A program made the translations under genes and the position numbers. A DNA stretch of 64,000 nucleotides from Cupriavidus malaysiensis (GTDB lineage: Bacteria > Pseudomonadota > Gammaproteobacteria > Burkholderiales > Burkholderiaceae). The stretch lies in NCBI RefSeq assembly GCF_001854325.1, contig NZ_CP017754.1, forward strand, positions 1,860,001-1,924,000. Direction: 5' to 3'. The notes under the pieces were generated by a model. It saw only the letters and a list, made by a program, of their open reading frames with translations, searched no databases and was not told the origin of the DNA. Every line of letters begins with the position of its first letter. Within the stretch, counting starts at the first letter, position 1. Of the stretch, positions 59,874 through 64,000 are shown one piece after another.

Positions 59874-61058
59874 ATGACTGACCAAAGCGTTAAGTCTTCG
59901 ACTGGCGAGGGCGCGATCTGGGAGGACACGGTTATCCTAGCTTTCAGAGACCTGCAATGGTCCTACTGGTTGCGTGAGGAGGTCCAACTACGCTCGGCTA
60001 GCAAGCAGGATTTCGGGACGCTTTGGGAGAGTGGGCCGGCGGGTGCCTATAAACTTGACGATCGGGCTGAATCGGCGCTGGGCGATATGCTGGCCTCCAA
60101 CAAGGGGCGGTACTTTTTGATGGAGTTCAAGGCGGAGCGAAGTGGACACTCCGATGAGCGTGGGAAAAGCATGTTCGAGCGCGTGGCGAACTTTCTCACA
60201 GAGCCAGACGACAAGACGGCACGGTTTCGCGAGATAGCAGATAAATGCCATTTCGGAGTCTTCGCGACGGACATTGATCCCACTTCAAAAGCGAAAAAGA
60301 ACGCAAAGAAGATCGAAAAAGTGCCGAACAGTCGAATCCAACTGTGGCTTGGCGCTCATCCGTATCTGGACTGGGTCTATCTGAGCCTCAAAGAAGTGTT
60401 GGATGATCCAAAATCCAAGGAGAAAATCCAGAATCTGGTTGACACGAATAGTCGTGTCAACGGGTTTTTAAGTGATCTGGAATCCAATGTTTCTGACAAA
60501 TGGGAAGTGTTCGGAAGTACGCGGTGGGGGAAGGACACACTGAAACAGGCCTTTCTACGACAGAGGGTGAAGTCGAAGAAAGTTGAACTTGCTAACTTAA
60601 TCTTGGAACGCTTTGATTTGCTCGAGGAAGCGTTGAAGGGACGCGGCAACCTGTTCTATCACATTAAGCAGCGACTCCGTCACACACAGATTCAAGCCAT
60701 CGACACGCTCCCGTTCGAAAAGATGGTGTTTGGCCCCCCGCCAGATCTGACGGAGGGTGACGAAAGGCTTCCAACCGGAGCTACGGCACAGGAGATGCGT
60801 GAATACCTTCGGCTGCTGATCGGTATTTCTGGACCTGGCCAACCGCCGACACCGACCGGTGGGTGGCCTGGAGACGATCTTAGGTTTAACTTAGTAAGTG
60901 TGGATCGATCAAGTGGCCGGATGGAAGTCATTCTGACGGTTCTTACGGGTAAGCAGCTTTACGAGCAACTTCCCGATGAGGTTCAGGGCACGGCACATAA
61001 GGGCACATTGGCTGTGAACGGCAAGGGGGAGGAAAGGGAACATGAGGACGAGGTCTAG
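59874..61058 (+). CDS. low-GC cargo protein, possible nuclease fold
   Basis: The 394-residue protein has visibly lower GC and more A/T-ending codons than its neighbours, a sign of separate acquisition. Residues 79-88 (RYFLMEFKAE) contain Glu84-Phe-Lys86, an E-x-K within a hydrophobic strand, and an Asp at 71, consistent with a PD-(D/E)xK core, though not proven. The C-terminal ~120 residues include a GGWPGDDLRFNLV domain. AAGGAAAG precedes the ATG. A stand-alone defence protein is plausible; no family recognised. Confidence 0.7.
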   Translation: MTDQSVKSSTGEGAIWEDTVILAFRDLQWSYWLREEVQLRSASKQDFGTLWESGPAGAYKLDDRAESALGDMLASNKGRYFLMEFKAERSGHSDERGKSMFERVANFLTEPDDKTARFREIADKCHFGVFATDIDPTSKAKKNAKKIEKVPNSRIQLWLGAHPYLDWVYLSLKEVLDDPKSKEKIQNLVDTNSRVNGFLSDLESNVSDKWEVFGSTRWGKDTLKQAFLRQRVKSKKVELANLILERFDLLEEALKGRGNLFYHIKQRLRHTQIQAIDTLPFEKMVFGPPPDLTEGDERLPTGATAQEMREYLRLLIGISGPGQPPTPTGGWPGDDLRFNLVSVDRSSGRMEVILTVLTGKQLYEQLPDEVQGTAHKGTLAVNGKGEEREHEDEV

Positions 61059-61091
61059 TACGTCGCGTGCGTTACAACGACAGATGACGGC

Positions 61092-61119
61092 TTGACATCA
61101 CGCATTTTCTCACTAAGTT
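61092..61119 (+). promoter_or_regulatory. element-type promoter
   Basis: TTGACA (61092-61097), 16 bp, TAAGTT (61114-61119), 30 bases before the LPD29-like gene. No palindrome. Confidence 0.72.
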
Positions 61120-61149
61120 GGGATCTCGCACTCCCCACGCGAGATCCCC

Positions 61150-61605
61150 ATGAATACCCGCCTGATCAAACTGGACGCCACCCTTCGGCTCGTCCGTCGA
61201 GCGTTGCGCGAATCCTTCCCCCGCCACACCATCGACGCGTCGCCGAGCCCCACCGGGCGGTGCGGGATCCACGTCACCTGGAGCGACGGCCCCACCGTGG
61301 AGCAGGTGCAGAGGGTCCTCGACCCGTTCGGCTTGGGCGGCCACAACGAGGTGCATTGGCACAGCATGAACGGCTCGCCGGTCACGTTCCAGCCGTTCAT
61401 GCGCGTCCAGCGCTCGACCACCGGAGAACCGGTCGACCCGGTGGCGCCGCAACCGTCGGCGACGCTGGCCAACATCACCACGTTCAACGAGTACCGCGCC
61501 TGGTCCGCCCACCTGCGGGAGCTGGACCTCATGCGTCGGAGCAAGCGACTGCTGCGCCGCCTGGAAGGGCAGAGCGCGATGGTCGAGGCGATCACCGCGA
61601 CTTGA
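61150..61605 (+). CDS. LPD29-like domain protein
   Basis: The 151-residue protein resembles the small LPD29-type domain found alone or fused to large plasmid proteins: LRLVRRALRESFPRHTIDA, then IHVTWSDGPTVEQVQRVLDPFG. The family pattern is a helix, FP, then V-x-W-x-DGPT. The C-terminal 60 residues are a helical tail. Function unknown. Its stop codon overlaps the -35 box of the next promoter. Confidence 0.65.
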   Translation: MNTRLIKLDATLRLVRRALRESFPRHTIDASPSPTGRCGIHVTWSDGPTVEQVQRVLDPFGLGGHNEVHWHSMNGSPVTFQPFMRVQRSTTGEPVDPVAPQPSATLANITTFNEYRAWSAHLRELDLMRRSKRLLRRLEGQSAMVEAITAT

Positions 61606-61629
61606 CGGGCCCGCGGAACCCGCTAGTAA
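61602..61629 (+). promoter_or_regulatory. element-type promoter
   Basis: TTGACG (61602-61607), 16 bp, TAGTAA (61624-61629), upstream of the triple-HTH gene. No palindrome. Confidence 0.68.
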
Positions 61630-61686
61630 TGGTTGGAGCACCGCGAGAGCGGTGCCGCCACCACTCGCACAGGAGAACCCGCCACC

Positions 61687-62268
61687 ATGACCATCGCTCA
61701 ACCCGCCCGAACGCAGGCCCCCCGGACCTCCCCGCCGGGCACGATGGTGCGCTCCGAAGCGGCGGCCTACCTGGGCTGCAGCATCTACGCGGTGGACCGC
61801 CTCTGCCGCCGCTACGGGGTTGAGCGCACCCGTGGCCCACGTGGCTACAACTACGTGACCCGGGCCGGCCTGGCCAAGATCCGGGCCCAGCTCGACCACA
61901 TCCGCAGCGGCACGCTGCTGACCGAACGCGAGGCCGCGGCCCGGGCGGGTGTGTCGTACGCGACCCTGCGGACCATCCAGGCGCGCGGCGAACTGACGCT
62001 GGCGTTGCGGGCGCCGCGGGCGCGGTATTTCCACCCCGACGCCATCGACGCGATGGTGGCCCGGATGGATCCGGCTGGCTACGTGTCGACGGCCCAGGCC
62101 TGCGCGAAGCTCGGCTTGACGCGGCAGCGCGTGTCCCAGCTCGTGCTCCGGGGGCGCCTGCACCCGAACATCAACCCTCGGGGGCAACGGCGATTCGCGG
62201 TGGTCGAGCTGGACGCCTACGCGGCGCAGGATCCTGTCCAGGGGCATGGGGCTGCCACGAACGTTTGA
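61687..62268 (+). CDS. protein with three tandem MerR-like HTH domains
   Basis: The 193-residue protein consists almost entirely of three helix-turn-helix units: RSEAAAYLGCSIYAVDRLCR (~22-66), LTEREAAARAGVSYATLRTI (~78-122) and VSTAQACAKLGLTRQRVSQL (~133-180), each followed by a wing-like R-Y/F-aromatic turn. No effector domain is present. Such an array could bind an extended or repeated site, so it is a candidate for the element's palindrome-binding regulator or a DNA-bending protein. Confidence 0.75.
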   Translation: MTIAQPARTQAPRTSPPGTMVRSEAAAYLGCSIYAVDRLCRRYGVERTRGPRGYNYVTRAGLAKIRAQLDHIRSGTLLTEREAAARAGVSYATLRTIQARGELTLALRAPRARYFHPDAIDAMVARMDPAGYVSTAQACAKLGLTRQRVSQLVLRGRLHPNINPRGQRRFAVVELDAYAAQDPVQGHGAATNV

Positions 62269-62274
62269 CCGTGA

Positions 62275-62319
62275 CCGTGCCCTGGCACGGCTTGACCGAC
62301 CGTAGAAACTTGCAAAGTG
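62275..62319 (+). promoter_or_regulatory. element promoter with palindrome at about -44
   Basis: TTGACC (62292-62297), 16 bp, AAAGTG (62314-62319). Perfect palindrome CCGTGCCCTGGCACGG at 62275-62290, seven bases after the triple-HTH stop codon. Confidence 0.7.
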
Positions 62320-62392
62320 CATGGAAGTACGAGAGCTTGATCCGACCGGCCCGGCACCCGCAGGGCCTTCACATCGACAGGAGGGGAACCAC

Positions 62393-62944
62393 ATGGAGCA
62401 GTTGGGCAACACTTACGAGGACCGTTTCACCGACCCGGAAGACCAGGCGGAACCGGCGCTGGAGTTCACCGCGGACGCGCTGGGCACCGGCGCGATGGGC
62501 GGCAAGGTCCCGGTGGTGATCCCGGTCGGCGACGACGTGGACCTGAGCAAGCCGCTGGCCCCGACGCACGACGAGAACAAGGGGTTCATGCGGTTCATGC
62601 CGGCCCTGATCAAGGAAATGAACCGCAAGGGCGTGCCGTTCACCATCGACGGCAACACCGGGATCATCACCATCAGCGGGTTCTACAAGAACGGGCCGAT
62701 GACGCTCGAGGTCGAGGCCAACGACGACATCGTGGCGATCGACAAGCGGGCCCGCCGCAAGGTCATGAAGACCTACGACGATTTGGTGAAGCTCAACTTC
62801 TTCTGGTGGCAGCAGTCCACGGGCCAGGGCGTGCCCCGCAACCCGGACCGGCCGTGGCTGGACGCGTTCCTCGATAAGGGGTGGGTGCGCCGGTCCGTGA
62901 TCTACCTGCCGAGCACGGACCAGGCGCCGGTGGACGACGAGTAA
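62393..62944 (+). CDS. hypothetical protein
   Basis: A 183-residue acidic protein: MEQLGNTYEDRFTDPEDQ..., a central beta-rich stretch (KGVPFTIDGNTGIITISGFYKNGPMTLEVEANDDI) and a helical segment with KLNFFWWQQ. AGGAGGGGAACCAC gives a strong ribosome site. Own promoter with palindrome and own terminator, so a single-gene unit. No family recognised. Confidence 0.7.
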   Translation: MEQLGNTYEDRFTDPEDQAEPALEFTADALGTGAMGGKVPVVIPVGDDVDLSKPLAPTHDENKGFMRFMPALIKEMNRKGVPFTIDGNTGIITISGFYKNGPMTLEVEANDDIVAIDKRARRKVMKTYDDLVKLNFFWWQQSTGQGVPRNPDRPWLDAFLDKGWVRRSVIYLPSTDQAPVDDE

Positions 62945-62968
62945 GCCCACCCACTAGGCTGTCGGGCC

Positions 62969-62995
62969 AACGGTCGCTTAGGCGGCCGTTTTTCG
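62969..62995 (+). terminator. intrinsic terminator
   Basis: AACGGTCGC/GCGGCCGTT stem (62969-62990, one G-T pair), TTAG loop, then a T-run. Confidence 0.85.
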
Positions 62996-63075
62996 TACCG
63001 AGGCGTGGTGGGGCTGGGGGTGTTCACTCTTTGCTCGTAGAATCGTGCGGAACCGTTCCACCGCCACGCCGCACC

Positions 63076-63621
63076 ATGATCATCGACGAGACCAAAATCA
63101 CATCCTTCCAGAGCATTATCACCGTGGTGCTGCGCGAGCTGCGCGTGGCCCAAGGCATCCACCAGGCGGTGCTCTCCGACCATTGCAACAAGCCGTCGTC
63201 CTTCTGGGAGAAGGTTGAGGCAGGTAAGACCAAGCTCGACCTCGACACGTTGCTACGGGTGTGCCGTCCCCTCGATGCCTTGCCGTCCGAGGTCATTTCG
63301 ACGGCGGAGAAGTACCGCTGGGCCATGGAGCAGCGGGGTTGGTCCGTCCTGCTGTCGGACATCGGCAATGCCGATGCGCTGATGGACCTCGCACCGAAGT
63401 ATTGGGCCTCGCCTGGCTACCGGTTCTGGCTTGCCAGCGCGTGGGTGGGGCGGACCATCCTCGACACGCCCAGGTTCTTCGACAACGGCTACGCCAAAGG
63501 GTGGTACGGTCTGGCGGCGGTCTTCGAGTTCGCGGTCGACGAGGGCTTCCGTGCGACGCAGCTCGACGAGGAACGCAATCGCCCGTTCATCGGCCCGCCG
63601 AAACCTGGTTTCAACTTCTGA
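63076..63621 (+). CDS. XRE-type HTH protein
   Basis: The 181-residue protein has a Cro/CI-type HTH at residues ~12-70: VVLRELRVAQGIHQAVLSDHCN, then FWEKVEAGKTKLDLDTLLRVC. The remaining ~110 residues are an unrecognised aromatic-rich domain (WASPGYRFWLASAWVG, FDNGYAKGWYGLAAVFEF). A transcriptional regulator with a ligand or partner domain is the likely reading. It begins 80 bases after a terminator. Confidence 0.68.
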   Translation: MIIDETKITSFQSIITVVLRELRVAQGIHQAVLSDHCNKPSSFWEKVEAGKTKLDLDTLLRVCRPLDALPSEVISTAEKYRWAMEQRGWSVLLSDIGNADALMDLAPKYWASPGYRFWLASAWVGRTILDTPRFFDNGYAKGWYGLAAVFEFAVDEGFRATQLDEERNRPFIGPPKPGFNF

Positions 63622-63630
63622 ACGTCGGAC

Positions 63631-64000
63631 ATGGCTGATCAGATCGACGCCCCGCGTACCTTGCGCCACCCCCAGGCGATCGCTCAGCGCCGGGCCATGC
63701 TCGCGGAGCCCCACATCGCCCCGCTGGCGCTGTACGTCGAGGGCCTGCGGGCGCAGCACCCGACCTGGGAGTTTCAGGACTTCGATCCCCTGGACGGCGG
63801 CGTGCAGGCGGACATGCTGTTCCTGCTCGAAAAGCCCGGGCCCATGACCTCGCCCAACGGCAAAAAGCAGGGTTCCGGGTTCATTTCCCGGAACAACGAC
63901 GACCCCACGGCCGAGGCCGTGTTCCGGTTCATGGAGGAGGCGGGCATCCCGCGCAAGCGCGCGGTCCTCTGGAACGTGATCCCGTGGTGGGACAAGTCGA
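63631..64000 (+). CDS. uracil-DNA-glycosylase-like protein (partial)
   Basis: The window ends within this gene after 123 codons. LFLLEKPGPMTS, then GFISRNNDDPTAEAVFRFMEEAGIPRKRAVLWNVIPWW is the pattern of a UDG-superfamily group often carried on plasmids. The WNVIPWW segment lies where UDG superfamily motifs bind and cut at uracil, but catalytic residues cannot be judged from the fragment. It starts nine bases after the XRE gene stop and may be cotranscribed. Confidence 0.72.
   Translation, partial: MADQIDAPRTLRHPQAIAQRRAMLAEPHIAPLALYVEGLRAQHPTWEFQDFDPLDGGVQADMLFLLEKPGPMTSPNGKKQGSGFISRNNDDPTAEAVFRFMEEAGIPRKRAVLWNVIPWWDKS

Overview
The window joins a betaproteobacterial chromosome (most likely Burkholderiaceae, Ralstonia/Cupriavidus-like) to the left part of a large integrated plasmid-like element. 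The host assignment rests on the gene set, neighbour pairs also known from enterobacteria (rnm-yciO, dapA-bamC), a long TrpRS and high GC. No rRNA, tRNA, IS element or CRISPR array was seen.

Bases 1-13,440 are ordinary core genome: PHP phosphatase, yciO, an M50 protease, trpS, a methyltransferase, dapA, bamC, a metallo-beta-lactamase-fold hydrolase, a small Ala/Pro-rich lipoprotein, a JmjC ribosomal oxygenase, slyD, a divergent metallophosphoesterase and mutS. Directly upstream of mutS a tyrosine recombinase gene begins. Its 5' side carries paired GTATGCC/GGCATAC arms that look like integrase arm sites, so the junction is probably near 13,515-13,596. The right end of the element lies beyond the window, so the element exceeds 50 kb.

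Element layout. 13.6-16.0 kb: integrase plus an overlapping HTH protein (candidate excision factor). 16.0-22.7 kb: secreted and surface proteins (trimeric autotransporter, predicted outer-membrane barrel, YkuD_2 transpeptidase) and small regulators. 22.8-37.4 kb: leftward envelope and conjugation cluster with a type IV coupling protein, small membrane proteins, a glycine-zipper lipoprotein and a 1,527-aa polyvalent protein. 37.7-41.4 kb: YaaW-like protein, HNH endonuclease, D5/P4-type helicase-primase. 42.3-46.1 kb: rightward secreted module with a surface zincin lipoprotein. 46.2-49.9 kb: GTPase, nuclease-like protein and an ADP-ribosyltransferase-like protein. 49.9-52.4 kb: replication origin with eight iterons, a leader attenuator, an RHH protein and a TrfA-type initiator. 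52.9-59.6 kb: topB and a rightward string of genes ending in ardA that resembles a conjugative leading region. 59.9-64.0 kb: low-GC cargo gene, HTH proteins and a uracil-DNA-glycosylase-like gene cut by the window end.

Two signals tie the element together. First, about 20 copies of the palindrome CCGTGCCNNGGCACGG are spread over 45 kb, mostly at promoters. Second, these promoters share an unusual constant architecture: TTGAC-like -35, exactly 16 bp, then a TARGTT-like -10, usually preceded by GC. This looks like one element-wide regulon, comparable in logic to the KorA/KorB circuits of IncP plasmids. A second notable structure is a pair of diverged ~360-390 bp leader modules ahead of ardA and a DUF6876-like gene. 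They are candidates for single-stranded-DNA promoters used on plasmid entry. No relaxase and no complete type IV secretion system was recognised in the window; they may lie to the right.
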